Source: Acidobacteriota bacterium (lineage in GTDB: Bacteria; Acidobacteriota; Terriglobia; Terriglobales; SCQP01). Taken from it: a stretch of 41,534 bases of DNA. The position numbers were made by a program, and so were the translations under genes. Shown here piece after piece: positions 1 to 7,284 of the stretch. Position 1 is the stretch's first letter, and each line of letters begins with the position of its first letter. The notes beneath the pieces were generated by a model, which was not told where the DNA came from, ran no database searches, and saw nothing but the letters and a program-made list of their open reading frames with translations. The stretch lies in NCBI GenBank assembly GCA_021826505.1, contig JAKAZV010000008.1, positions 1 to 41,534 of the forward strand, in the 5' to 3' direction.

Positions 1-877
1 ATGCAAACAACGCCCGGCATCGCTGAGATCGCTTCGTTGTAGCGCCGCCGGCCCGTTTGCGGCCATTCAGGCCCAGCGGCGTAATGTGGCTGGGCAGCCG
101 CGGATCAAAGCCGTATGCCGGCTGAAGACGCCGGGTCAAAAACCGCTTGGCCACGCCTCGGGCCAATTCCGGAACGGGAAATAGATTGTCGTTGCAGCCG
201 GCCTTCCAGGGGTAAACCCGAAACTGCAGCGGCCAGTACCGGGCCGCGCTCGGCGCCGGTTTTTTCAGGAGCACAAGATGACTTCCCGCGGCCGTTTTCT
301 TCCAGAGCCGCTGATATCCGGCGGGGGATAACCGCGTGCGCCCTAATACAATCACTCGAACGGCGGCGCGGCCGAGACCATGCGAAACCGCAAAGCCGTG
401 AGCTCTTAAATAATTCCGCACATTTTCCGGCAGCCCCAGCGTGGCAACCGTCAGCACTCCGCCAAAATAGGGAACCGGCGGCTGCACGGCGGTCAGATTT
501 TGCCGCCAGTGTTTTTGCTCTACCCGTGCGCTGAAAACATAGTGTCCCGGCGCCGGCAGCGCAAACGGCTGCGCCGGTGAAAGGCATTGCCGGGGCATGC
601 CCGGCCGCGGCCGCGCGCAGCGCAGTCCCGCGAATTGTTTTTTCCAGATGAGCGCGCCGCGGGCATCGCGGATATGGAAGTGAATCGTTGCCTCAAACCG
701 GCCCGGGGCGGCGAGTTGAACCCATGCTTTTTCCCCGGCTTCCAGATGCCGGGCGCTGAGTGTAAGCTTCCAGTCCGTTCCCGCCGGCAGATGATGACGC
801 CGCCAATGCAGCCACAATCCGGCCAGGACCAGGATGGCCGCCGCTCCCAACCCCACCCGATAAAGCGCGCGCGGCAT
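1..877 (-). CDS. Membrane-anchored protein of unknown function, 3' end outside window
   Basis: An open frame of 292 codons runs from an ATG at 877-875 to the left edge without a stop, so the C-terminus is missing. An in-frame TAA lies four codons before the ATG, which fixes the N-terminal limit. Residues ~5-24 form one hydrophobic segment rich in Ala, Leu and Val, followed by Arg and His, as expected for a signal anchor. The part after it reads like a beta-sandwich (alternating hydrophobic residues, phrases such as FEATIHFHIRDARG and GHYVFSARVEQ), then a more mixed region with a lone cysteine (KAGCND). I do not recognise the family. It lies 90 bp downstream of the TPR membrane protein on the same strand and could be cotranscribed with it. 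The frame is supported by the anchor and by the lack of stops; the function is unknown. Confidence 0.6.
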   Translation of the reverse strand, partial: MPRALYRVGLGAAAILVLAGLWLHWRRHHLPAGTDWKLTLSARHLEAGEKAWVQLAAPGRFEATIHFHIRDARGALIWKKQFAGLRCARPRPGMPRQCLSPAQPFALPAPGHYVFSARVEQKHWRQNLTAVQPPVPYFGGVLTVATLGLPENVRNYLRAHGFAVSHGLGRAAVRVIVLGRTRLSPAGYQRLWKKTAAGSHLVLLKKPAPSAARYWPLQFRVYPWKAGCNDNLFPVPELARGVAKRFLTRRLQPAYGFDPRLPSHITPLGLNGRKRAGGATTKRSQRCRALFA

Positions 878-966
878 GAAGAAAAATTATCTCCCGCGAT
901 TGGGATGGCCGGCCCAGCTCTGCCATGGGGCGGATGATTGCAGTGATTTTTGGATGTGGCTCTGTT

Positions 967-1671
967 CTAAGGTTGCAGTTTTTTAATTTCCTGCGCCGCG
1001 GTCTGCGCGATCTGCCCCTGGGGATAGGTCTGCATCAACTGCCGGTACAGCGCCACTGCCTGGGCGGGTTGGGTATGGCTTTCCAGCCGTGCCAGCTCCA
1101 GCAGGGCCACGGCTTTCGGATAGGCTGGCGCGGAGTGGGCAATAATTTGCCGCAGATCGGCCGCGGCCTGGGCATTTTGTCCCTGGCTGACATGGTAGTT
1201 GGCCAGTGCGGCCCGGGCCAGCGCCGCCAGATTTGGGTCGCTGCCCTGGCGCAGCGCGCGCAAGCCCGCCAACCCGGCCGCGGTCTGCCCGGCATCGAGT
1301 TGTGCGAGGGCGACATAATAGGCCGCAATGCGGCCGGTGCGGCCGGAATAGCGCGCAGCCGTCTCCAATTTGGGCAGCGCCGCCAGCGCCCGCGCCTTGG
1401 CATTGGGGTAGAGCGTTTGTCCCGGCGCGGCGCTCGCCGCCGTGCTCAGCGGGGCATGATAAATTTGCATCCCGCTGGCCAATATGGCCTGGGCATGCTG
1501 CCGCCGCACCGTGCGCCAATGCCAAACGCCCCATCCCGCCAGCACCACCGCCAGCACCACGCCGGCTACGATCCATATCGTCTTCTGATGCTGTAAATAA
1601 TATTCGTAAGCGGCATCCATGCCGCTGACGAACTCATCGGTTTTCAATTCATGCCGGCTAATGCGTGCCAA
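967..1671 (-). CDS. TPR-repeat inner-membrane protein (YfgM-like architecture)
   Basis: 234 residues: a short cytoplasmic N-terminus starting MARISRHELKTDEF, one transmembrane helix at ~32-52, then a periplasmic helical region with at least three tetratricopeptide-like units (~85-230, with Ala-rich A/B helices such as ARAALANYHVSQGQ and AVALYRQLMQTYPQG). The layout and the opening KxDEF-type motif resemble YfgM/TPR_21 proteins, which bind the SecYEG translocon and periplasmic chaperones; whether this protein does so is inference. The start is a TTG at 1671-1669, supported by GGGAG eight bases upstream; the next Met is residue 18. It is divergent from the DksA/TraR gene and precedes the partial membrane protein at the left edge. 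Confidence 0.75.
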   Translation of the reverse strand: MARISRHELKTDEFVSGMDAAYEYYLQHQKTIWIVAGVVLAVVLAGWGVWHWRTVRRQHAQAILASGMQIYHAPLSTAASAAPGQTLYPNAKARALAALPKLETAARYSGRTGRIAAYYVALAQLDAGQTAAGLAGLRALRQGSDPNLAALARAALANYHVSQGQNAQAAADLRQIIAHSAPAYPKAVALLELARLESHTQPAQAVALYRQLMQTYPQGQIAQTAAQEIKKLQP

Positions 1672-1757
1672 GGGGGGTGCTCCCGAAATGAATTTGCGGC
1701 GCGATCACGCGCGGCGTATCTTTTCCGCCGCACCGTGCATCGTATTTGCTTGCGCAG

Positions 1758-1789
1758 TTGCCCGCCAACGGCGGCCAAACTGTTATAAT
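1758..1789 (+). promoter_or_regulatory. Probable promoter of the DksA/TraR gene
   Basis: A perfect -10 hexamer TATAAT lies at 1784-1789. The best upstream partner is TTGCCC at 1758-1763 with a 20-bp spacer, which is weak and too long, so the -35 assignment is doubtful. A start about seven bases after the -10 would give a 5' leader of roughly 36 nt with GCGAGG eight bases before the ATG at 1832. Confidence 0.45.
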
Positions 1790-1831
1790 AACAAGATTCG
1801 CCGAAACGAGGTTGAGGGCGAGGTTGCAGGC

Positions 1832-2191
1832 ATGGACAAACGCAAGCTGGAGCAGTTCCGCAAAAGACTCGAGCAAAAGCAGCAGGATTTGATGCGCACC
1901 GTCTCGCGCACGGAGCAGGATGGCCGCGTGGCTGACGAAGAAGCCACCCAGGACATCGCCGACAAGGCCATCAATTCCTATACCAAGGAATTTCTTTTCC
2001 ACCAGAGCAATGCCGACCGCGGTCTGCTGCAAATGGTGGATGAGGCGCTGCAGCGCATTCATGACGGCACTTACGGCCTATGCATCACCTGCGGTGAAGA
2101 GCTCAACCCCAAGCGGATTGACGCGGTGCCCTGGGCCCGCTACTGCATCTCCTGCCAGGAAAAGGTTGAACAGATGGGCGTGCTGCGCTAA
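1832..2191 (+). CDS. DksA/TraR-type zinc-finger transcriptional regulator
   Basis: 119 residues. The N-terminal half is a charged coiled coil (residues ~1-75, KRLEQKQQDL...), and the C-terminal zf-dskA_traR finger has four cysteines in the pattern C84-x2-C87-x17-C105-x2-C108 (CITC ... CISC). Members of this family insert the coiled coil into the RNA polymerase secondary channel and change initiation, often together with ppGpp. At 119 residues it is shorter than E. coli DksA (151) and fits the general TraR/DksA/YbiI group. The start chosen is ATG 1832 with GCGAGG at a good distance; the frame stays open upstream to 1619 but that part overlaps the promoter and does not look like the family. It is convergent with gyrA. 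Family assignment is firm; targets are unknown. Confidence 0.92.
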   Translation: MDKRKLEQFRKRLEQKQQDLMRTVSRTEQDGRVADEEATQDIADKAINSYTKEFLFHQSNADRGLLQMVDEALQRIHDGTYGLCITCGEELNPKRIDAVPWARYCISCQEKVEQMGVLR

Positions 2192-2312
2192 AAACCTCAC
2201 GTCCAACCTTTACGCTTCACAACTTTAAAGCCTTCGGCTCATCCCCACTCACCGCGAACGGCCGGGAGACAACTATCGTCTTGGCGGCGCCGCTGCTGCT
2301 TTTCCGCTGCGC

Positions 2313-4829
2313 TTACTTTCCGCCCAGCTCGCCCTGCTCCGATCCATTGTCTTTTTCTTCCGGCGGAATGGTCGAGGCCGCCGCGACCTTGTCGCTTTCC
2401 TCCATGCGCAGCAGCCGCACGCCTTGCGAGGCCCGCGCCACCTGCCGGATTTCCTCGCTGCCGACGCGAATGATTTTGCCTTGCTGGCTGATGAGCATGA
2501 TTTCGGTGTCTTCTTCCACCGCCATCGCCGCCACCACGCTGCCGTTGCGCTCGCTGGTGCGGATATTGATCACCCCGCTGCCGCCCCGGCTCTGCAGGCG
2601 GTATTCGCTCAGCCGGGTGCGCTTGCCATAGCCGTTTTCGGTGACCGACAGAATCAGTTGTTTTTCGTGGCGCGCGATCTCCATGCCCACAATGGAGTCG
2701 TCATCGGCCAGCGTCATGCCGCGCACCCCATATGCCGTGCGGCCCATGGCGCGCACGCCGGTTTCCTCGAACCGTATGCTCTTGCCTTCGCGCGAAGCCA
2801 GAAAAATCTGGTTATGGCCGTCCGAGAGCCGGGCGCTGATCAGCATGTCGCCCTCTTCAATCCCCATGGCGATAATGCCGCCGGCGCGGGGATTGGAAAA
2901 ATCGCTCACCGCGCATTTTTTGATCACGCCCCGGCGCGTGACCATCACGATATATTCGTTTTCACTTTGCAGATCGCGCACCGGCAGCACCGCCCGCATG
3001 ACTTCTCCCGGCTGCATGGCCACCAGATTGGCAATGCCCTTGCCTTTGGCGTTGGCGGCCGCGTCGGGAATCTCATAAACCTTCAGCCAGTACACCCTTC
3101 CGGTCTGGGTAAAGACCAGAATGTAGCTGTGCGTGGAGGAGATGAACAGGTGTTCCACGAAGTCCTCGCCCCGCGTGCCCGCGCCGATGCGCCCGCTGCC
3201 GCCCCGGCGCTGATGCCGGTAGGTGGAGACGGCGGTGCGCTTGAGGTAGCCGCCGTGGGTGACGGTAATGGCCACCGTCTCTTCCTGGATCAGGTCTTCC
3301 AGCGAAACTTCCTCGAGCGCGTTCTCGATCCGGGTGCGCCGCGGGTCGCGCTCGCCGCCGTAGTCCTTGCGGATTTCCTTGAGCTCGCTGGCGATCACGC
3401 CCCGCAGTTTTTTGTCGCTGGCCAGAATGGCCTCCAGCTCGGCGATGCGCAGCCGGATCTGTTCCAGCTCTTCCAGGATTTTTTTCCGCTCCAGCCCGGT
3501 CAGGCGATGCAGTTGTAAATCCAGAATCGCCTGCGCCTGCTTTTCGCTGAGCGCGAATTTGGCCACCAAACCCTCGCGCGCCTCTTTCGGGCTGGCCGCG
3601 GCGCGGATCAGCTGGATCACCGCATCCAGGTGATCGAGGGCGATCTTATAGCCTTCGAGCAGATGCTCGCGGTCGCGCGCCCGCGCCAGATCAAATGCCG
3701 TGCGCCGCCGCACCACCTCGGCCCGGTGCGCCACAAACAGCCGGATGGCTTCCACCAGCCCCAGCTCCTTCGGCTGGCCCTGCACCACGGCCAATAGGAT
3801 CATGCCGAAGCTCACCTGCAGGTTGGTGTGTTTATAGAGCTGATTGAGAATAATCTCGGCCTGTTCGCCGCGCTTCAGCTCGATCACGATGCGCATCCCG
3901 TCGCGGTCGCTCTCATCGCGGATATCGCTGATGCCCTCGATTTTTTTCTCCTGCGCCAGCTCCGCGATCCGCTCGATCAGTCTGGCTTTATTGACCTGAT
4001 AGGGAATCTCGGTAAAGATGATGGCCTGGCGGTCTTTGCCGATATCTTCCACCGCCGAACGCGCCTGTACGATAAACGAACCGCGGCCGGTGGCATAGGC
4101 CTGGCGAATGCCGGCCTTGCCGAAAATCGTGCCGCCGGTGGGAAAATCCGGTCCCTGCACGTGCTGCATCAGCTCGTCCAGCGTGGCCTGCGGATTGTTC
4201 ACCAGGATGAGCGCGGCATCGAGAATCTCGGTCAGATTGTGGGGCGGAATTTTCGTCGCCATGCCCACCGCGATGCCTTCGGAGCCGTTGATCAGCAGGT
4301 TGGGTATGCGGGTCGGCAGCACCGTCGGCTCTTCGGTGGCTTCGTCGAAGTTGGGCACGAAATCCACCGTGTCACGGTCAATATCGGCCAGCATCTCCTC
4401 CGCCAGTTTCGCCAGCCGCGCCTCGGTATAGCGGTAGGCCGCCGGCGGATCGCCGTCCACCGAGCCGAAATTGCCCTGGCCGTCAATCAGCGGATAGCGC
4501 AGATTGAAATCCTGGGCCATGCGCACCAGCGCGTCATAGACCGCCATATCGCCGTGCGGATGGTACTTTTTCAGCACTTCTCCCACCACGCCGGCGCACT
4601 TGGAGTATTTTTTGTTCGACAGCAGCCCTTCGCGGAACATGGCGTACAAAATGCGCCGGTGCACCGGCTTCAAGCCGTCGCGCACGTCGGGCAGGGCCCG
4701 GCCGATGATCACCGACATGGCATAGTCGAGATACGAGCGCCGCATCTCGTCTTCGATATTGATGGGCAGCAGGTTTTTGCCGCCTCCGTCATCGCTCAAA
4801 GGCAGGGTGAGATTGTCGTGATCGGCCAT
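2313..4829 (-). CDS. gyrA: DNA gyrase subunit A
   Basis: 838 residues, close to the usual size (875 in E. coli). GyrA makes the double-strand break in the A2B2 gyrase that introduces negative supercoils. The catalytic Tyr134 lies in [10 protein letters not shown], preceded by Arg133. The breakage-reunion domain is complete ([48 protein letters not shown]), and the C-terminal DNA-wrapping domain carries the GyrA box as QRRGGSG near residue 540 (QRRGGKG in E. coli). The box separates it from ParC. In the quinolone-resistance-determining region the residue equivalent to E. coli Ser83 is Met95 ([10 protein letters not shown]); the residue equivalent to Asp87 is kept (Asp99). It is a single-gene unit convergent with the DksA/TraR gene; no clear Shine-Dalgarno precedes the ATG. 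Confidence 0.98.
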   Translation of the reverse strand: MADHDNLTLPLSDDGGGKNLLPINIEDEMRRSYLDYAMSVIIGRALPDVRDGLKPVHRRILYAMFREGLLSNKKYSKCAGVVGEVLKKYHPHGDMAVYDALVRMAQDFNLRYPLIDGQGNFGSVDGDPPAAYRYTEARLAKLAEEMLADIDRDTVDFVPNFDEATEEPTVLPTRIPNLLINGSEGIAVGMATKIPPHNLTEILDAALILVNNPQATLDELMQHVQGPDFPTGGTIFGKAGIRQAYATGRGSFIVQARSAVEDIGKDRQAIIFTEIPYQVNKARLIERIAELAQEKKIEGISDIRDESDRDGMRIVIELKRGEQAEIILNQLYKHTNLQVSFGMILLAVVQGQPKELGLVEAIRLFVAHRAEVVRRRTAFDLARARDREHLLEGYKIALDHLDAVIQLIRAAASPKEAREGLVAKFALSEKQAQAILDLQLHRLTGLERKKILEELEQIRLRIAELEAILASDKKLRGVIASELKEIRKDYGGERDPRRTRIENALEEVSLEDLIQEETVAITVTHGGYLKRTAVSTYRHQRRGGSGRIGAGTRGEDFVEHLFISSTHSYILVFTQTGRVYWLKVYEIPDAAANAKGKGIANLVAMQPGEVMRAVLPVRDLQSENEYIVMVTRRGVIKKCAVSDFSNPRAGGIIAMGIEEGDMLISARLSDGHNQIFLASREGKSIRFEETGVRAMGRTAYGVRGMTLADDDSIVGMEIARHEKQLILSVTENGYGKRTRLSEYRLQSRGGSGVINIRTSERNGSVVAAMAVEEDTEIMLISQQGKIIRVGSEEIRQVARASQGVRLLRMEESDKVAAASTIPPEEKDNGSEQGELGGK

Positions 4830-4896
4830 AAAGTTTCGCTGATTTTTCGCCGCCGCGGGGGTTTGCGCGGCTTAAACGGTGTCAGGAGTAGCCTCT

Positions 4897-4905
4897 ATTA
4901 TTTTA
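4897..4905 (-). promoter_or_regulatory. Candidate gyrA promoter (-10 region)
   Basis: On the minus strand TAAAAT (4905-4900) and an overlapping AATAAT (4902-4897) lie in the 113-bp gap between the vapC stop and the gyrA start. TTAGAA 16 bp upstream is only a poor -35. A start here would give a gyrA leader of about 60 nt. The gap suggests that gyrA is not dependent on vapBC transcription. Confidence 0.35.
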
Positions 4906-4942
4906 CCCCGTTCCAGGCTGCTTCTAACCCTGAAACGTCAGT

Positions 4943-5377
4943 TTATGCGGGCGCCAGAGGATTCACCATGCGCAATCCGGGGAATCGCGCAAATCCCCGG
5001 TCCGCGGTGGCCAAAGTCGCGCCATGCTCCAGTGCCAGCGCGGCCAGATGGGCATCAGAAATATGCGAACTCAGGGCTTGGCCTTTCGCGGCGAGTTCAA
5101 GAAAAATTGGCCAGTGCCGCTCGGAAGGATTGAGAATCACGGCCTGCGGCAGTTGCAGCCACTCAGAGACAATTCCACTGGCTTCCTGAAAAGTAAAAGG
5201 CCGGCGCAGGGCCCGCGGATTCATCCCAATGCGCATAAATGCCAGGATCGCAATCCAGGCAAACGCAGGGGTCTCGGCGCCGGACAGGAGATCTTCCAGC
5301 CACTTTTTAGCTTCATGATGATGCAATGACGTGGAATCGTAGGCATATAAAAGCAGGTTTGCGTCAATCAGGGTCAA
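4943..5377 (-). CDS. vapC: VapC-type PIN-domain toxin (ribonuclease)
   Basis: 144 residues, typical VapC length. PIN acidic residues are visible: Asp5 (LIDANLL), Asp108 (SDAHLAAL) and Asp126 (TADRGF). The middle part reads WIAILAFMRIGMNPRAL, the sub-family pattern in which the usual central Glu is replaced by the Ala-Phe-x-Arg motif, and the C-terminus ARFPGLRMVNPL is typical of that same group. VapC toxins are Mg-dependent endoribonucleases held inactive by VapB. The start ATG (5377) overlaps the end of the antitoxin gene by four bases (ATGA), so translation is coupled. gyrA follows 113 bp downstream on the same strand. Confidence is high for family and pairing; the RNA target cannot be read from sequence. 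Confidence 0.92.
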   Translation of the reverse strand: MTLIDANLLLYAYDSTSLHHHEAKKWLEDLLSGAETPAFAWIAILAFMRIGMNPRALRRPFTFQEASGIVSEWLQLPQAVILNPSERHWPIFLELAAKGQALSSHISDAHLAALALEHGATLATADRGFARFPGLRMVNPLAPA

Positions 5378-5619
5378 CGATGAAAATCCCCTTCCAGCCG
5401 GGACAATAGCGCTTCTATGTTGTCGTATGACAATTCAGGAGCTAACCCCAGAGGTTTGGGTTGAACGCGGAATGAGGTCCTCGGCTGGGGGCGCGCGGAA
5501 ACATTTAAGCCCTGGCGCAGCAAATGATTCACGATCTGCTTGAATGGCAGGCCCGATTTCCGCGCCTCCAGCCGCAATTTGGCGGCAATATCATCGTCCA
5601 GAGTCAGGGTTGTGCGCAC
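5374..5619 (-). CDS. vapB: VapB-type ribbon-helix-helix antitoxin
   Basis: 81 residues. The N-terminus MRTTLTLDDDIAAKL is the beta-strand and first helix of a ribbon-helix-helix DNA-binding domain, followed by KSGLPFKQIVNHLLRQGL (helix 2). The C-terminal part (after ~45) is Pro-rich and ends in an amphipathic helix (SYDNIEALLSRLEGDF), as expected for the toxin-binding tail. The start is a GTG at 5619-5617; a TAG lies in frame four codons upstream, so no longer form exists. There is no Shine-Dalgarno, and a strong promoter sits so that transcription would begin at the GTG. The gene overlaps vapC by four bases. Confidence 0.85.
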   Translation of the reverse strand: MRTTLTLDDDIAAKLRLEARKSGLPFKQIVNHLLRQGLNVSARPQPRTSFRVQPKPLGLAPELSYDNIEALLSRLEGDFHR

Positions 5620-5625
5620 ATCATG

Positions 5626-5654
5626 ATGCTAATTGAATGCCATCAGGATGTCAA
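5626..5654 (-). promoter_or_regulatory. vapBC promoter, leaderless, with palindromic half-sites
   Basis: On the minus strand a perfect -35 TTGACA (5654-5649), a 17-bp spacer and -10 TAGCAT (5631-5626) are followed by six bases and then the vapB GTG (5619). The expected +1 is the G of that GTG, so the mRNA would be leaderless. The 10-bp palindrome CATCATGATG (5619-5628) covers the end of the -10 box and the start codon, and CATCA/TGATG half-sites also flank the -35. These are plausible operators for VapB autorepression; that part is inference. Confidence 0.65.
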
Positions 5655-5800
5655 TGATGCCTTTTCGCTGATTTGTTCTGCCGGCCATAGCGGCGGCCTG
5701 GTGGCAGTGACTGGCAGCATGAGGCCGGTCCTTCGAACGGCAAGACAATAACGTGGCCCCGCCATTTCCCCTGCCGCTTTGGCATGGTGCGTGTGGTGGC

Positions 5801-5919
5801 GGCTGTAGGTAGCTGTAGGTAGGCTGTAGGTAAAAAAAAGCGGCTACCTACAGCCTTAAGTTGAATGTATTCATGGATTTAGATCGTTCCTGTAGGTACT
5901 GTAGGTAAAAATTCAACTT
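5801..5919. repeat. Cluster of CTGTAGGTA direct and inverted repeats
   Basis: The 9-mer CTGTAGGTA occurs in direct orientation five times (within 5801-5811, 5812-5821, 5822-5832, 5890-5898, 5899-5907) and once inverted (TACCTACAG in 5845-5855). GGCTGTAGGTA (5822-5832) and TACCTACAGCC (5845-5855) form a perfect 11-bp stem with a 12-nt loop. AAGTTGAAT (5858-5866) is complementary to ATTCAACTT (5911-5919). The whole lies in a 350-bp gene-free gap between vapB (5619) and the secreted protein (5970). No coding frame, tRNA or IS end is seen here; outside this cluster and the vapB promoter the gap shows nothing. Confidence 0.85.
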
Positions 5920-5969
5920 TTTTGTATTTTGCTTCTTTGTGGCATTTAAATAGACAACGGCTGCGCCGT

Positions 5970-6980
5970 TTAGCTTTTTTCCAGCATTCCGTGGGTTGCC
6001 GCCGCGGGCGGTTGAGGCGATGAAAATCCCGGCAGTTTTTGCGGCGGGAATGCCACCGCGTGATAGCCGGCGGGAATCTGGAATAGCGCTGCCGGCAGTG
6101 GCCGCGATGATAATTTCGTCGCTGAACTGGTCATGCTCATGATCGGTCCGTTGGGATCGAAGCCGGCGGGCAGCGGTTTGTGCTCGCGCTGCAGAATCAT
6201 GGGCAGCAGCATCGTCAGCATGGGGGAATAAAACTTCATTTGCATGCGCAGCATCACGGTCTGTTGCTTCGCCAGTTGGGCATAAATATGGGTGATTTGG
6301 GTAAATTCCGGCGGCAAGCCGGGCAGACCCGCCAGCAATGAAGTGGGGTCAAATAATCGGGCGGAAGCGCGGCTGATGCGCTCCAGACTGGCCAGCGCGG
6401 GATGCGCGGCCACGGCATCCTGCCGGGCGAACCAAAATCGCATGACCATCCGCATATCCAGGCCAGATGCCATCGCCGCTGGCGGCGCCGGCGTCCCGGG
6501 CCTTGCGGGCAGAGGCATGGCCATGGTCATCATCAGTTTGCGTTCAATCACCGGAATGCCCAGGATCCGGGCCGGATGAGCGGCGATCCGGCTGAGTTCG
6601 GTATGAATCCGCATGTTTTTGAGCGCTGCCTGTCCGGCGGATGATTTTTGGGCTTCAACCTTCGCCAGGGCTTGATGCAGCATGGCGAATAGATGTGCTA
6701 TGGGAAGCTTCGTATAGGTTTTTTGGACCGGATTCAGCCAGCTGACTTCTTGTTTTTGCAAATTAAATAACATGACCATGGAGCCCATCTGCACCCGCGC
6801 ATGATGGCCATGCACTGCAATGAACTGAGTCGTGCCCAGGGCCAATTGGTGAGGAACTTTTTTCCCCGCCAGACTCATCAATATGGAATGGACATGGTTC
6901 GTATACTGAATCATCCCATCCTGACCCCATGCGGCCAGGGGCAGCAAAATCAGAACAATGAACCCGAATTTTATTTTCAT
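5970..6980 (-). CDS. Secreted protein of unknown function
   Basis: 336 residues with a standard signal peptide: Lys residues at the start, a hydrophobic core of FGFIVLILLPLAAW and a likely cleavage after AWG or GQD. The mature part is rich in Met, His and Pro and has no cysteine. One stretch (residues ~40-100) looks like a beta-rich carrier-type domain, with a line such as QEVSWLNPVQKTYTKLP that resembles DUF4412-like periplasmic proteins, but the match is by eye only. ATG 6980 is chosen because GGAG lies eight bases upstream; a GTG one codon earlier is possible. It is transcribed away from the DUF1800 cassette. Family not recognised. Confidence 0.75.
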   Translation of the reverse strand: MKIKFGFIVLILLPLAAWGQDGMIQYTNHVHSILMSLAGKKVPHQLALGTTQFIAVHGHHARVQMGSMVMLFNLQKQEVSWLNPVQKTYTKLPIAHLFAMLHQALAKVEAQKSSAGQAALKNMRIHTELSRIAAHPARILGIPVIERKLMMTMAMPLPARPGTPAPPAAMASGLDMRMVMRFWFARQDAVAAHPALASLERISRASARLFDPTSLLAGLPGLPPEFTQITHIYAQLAKQQTVMLRMQMKFYSPMLTMLLPMILQREHKPLPAGFDPNGPIMSMTSSATKLSSRPLPAALFQIPAGYHAVAFPPQKLPGFSSPQPPAAATHGMLEKS

Positions 6981-7284
6981 CACTCCGTCTCCGAGCGGCG
7001 GCCTACGAGTCCACCATCAAGAATATTAAAACCGCATCGAGTAGGAAGGCCGGGTTTGCCTGTTAGATCCCGGCCCTCCGCCGTCAAATGATGCTGCGCG
7101 CTCAGGGAAAAACGAGCAGAGCCAGGCGGAAGCTGCGAGGCGATGTTGATCCCTGAGCGTGATCTTTGGATACTTCGGCCAGAGTGTATCACTAAATACA
7201 TTCCATCTTTTTGACCCATCCGCATGAAATTTAAACCGCAACTTTTATTCAATCCGAGGGTTGCTGCATTACAGGCTCTGTTTT
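6981..7284. other. Gene-free gap between divergent genes, contains one repeat copy
   Basis: About 300 bp separate the secreted protein (minus) from the DUF1800 gene (plus). A 90-residue frame on the minus strand (6980-7252) has no family features, overlaps the repeat copy at 7058-7096 and is not called. GAGCGTGATC at 7154-7163 also recurs at 11168-11177 next to the second repeat copy. No convincing promoter was found. Confidence 0.6.
7058..7096 (+). repeat. Dispersed ~40-bp intergenic repeat, copy 1
   Basis: The stretch starts GCCTGTTAG, continues CCCGGCCCTCCGCCGTC and ends AATGATGCTG. It matches 11128-11168 in the same orientation with only two substitutions in the last third and a small length difference after TTAG. 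The two copies bracket the DUF1800/DUF1501/small-protein genes. A third, short match (CCTGTTAGGTCCCG) lies at 36019-36032. Confidence 0.8.

Noticed and set aside
3828-5189. 453-residue frame antisense to gyrA and vapC
   Set aside because: It spans two unrelated sense genes and the gap between them, so it cannot be a conserved protein.
5801-5919. Short repeats as a CRISPR array
   Set aside because: The repeat unit is only 9-11 bp, the spacing is irregular, one copy is inverted and no cas gene is in the window.
6980-7252. 90-residue minus-strand frame between the secreted protein and DUF1800
   Set aside because: It is largely made of the dispersed repeat and its flanks; no ribosome-binding site and no protein-like pattern.
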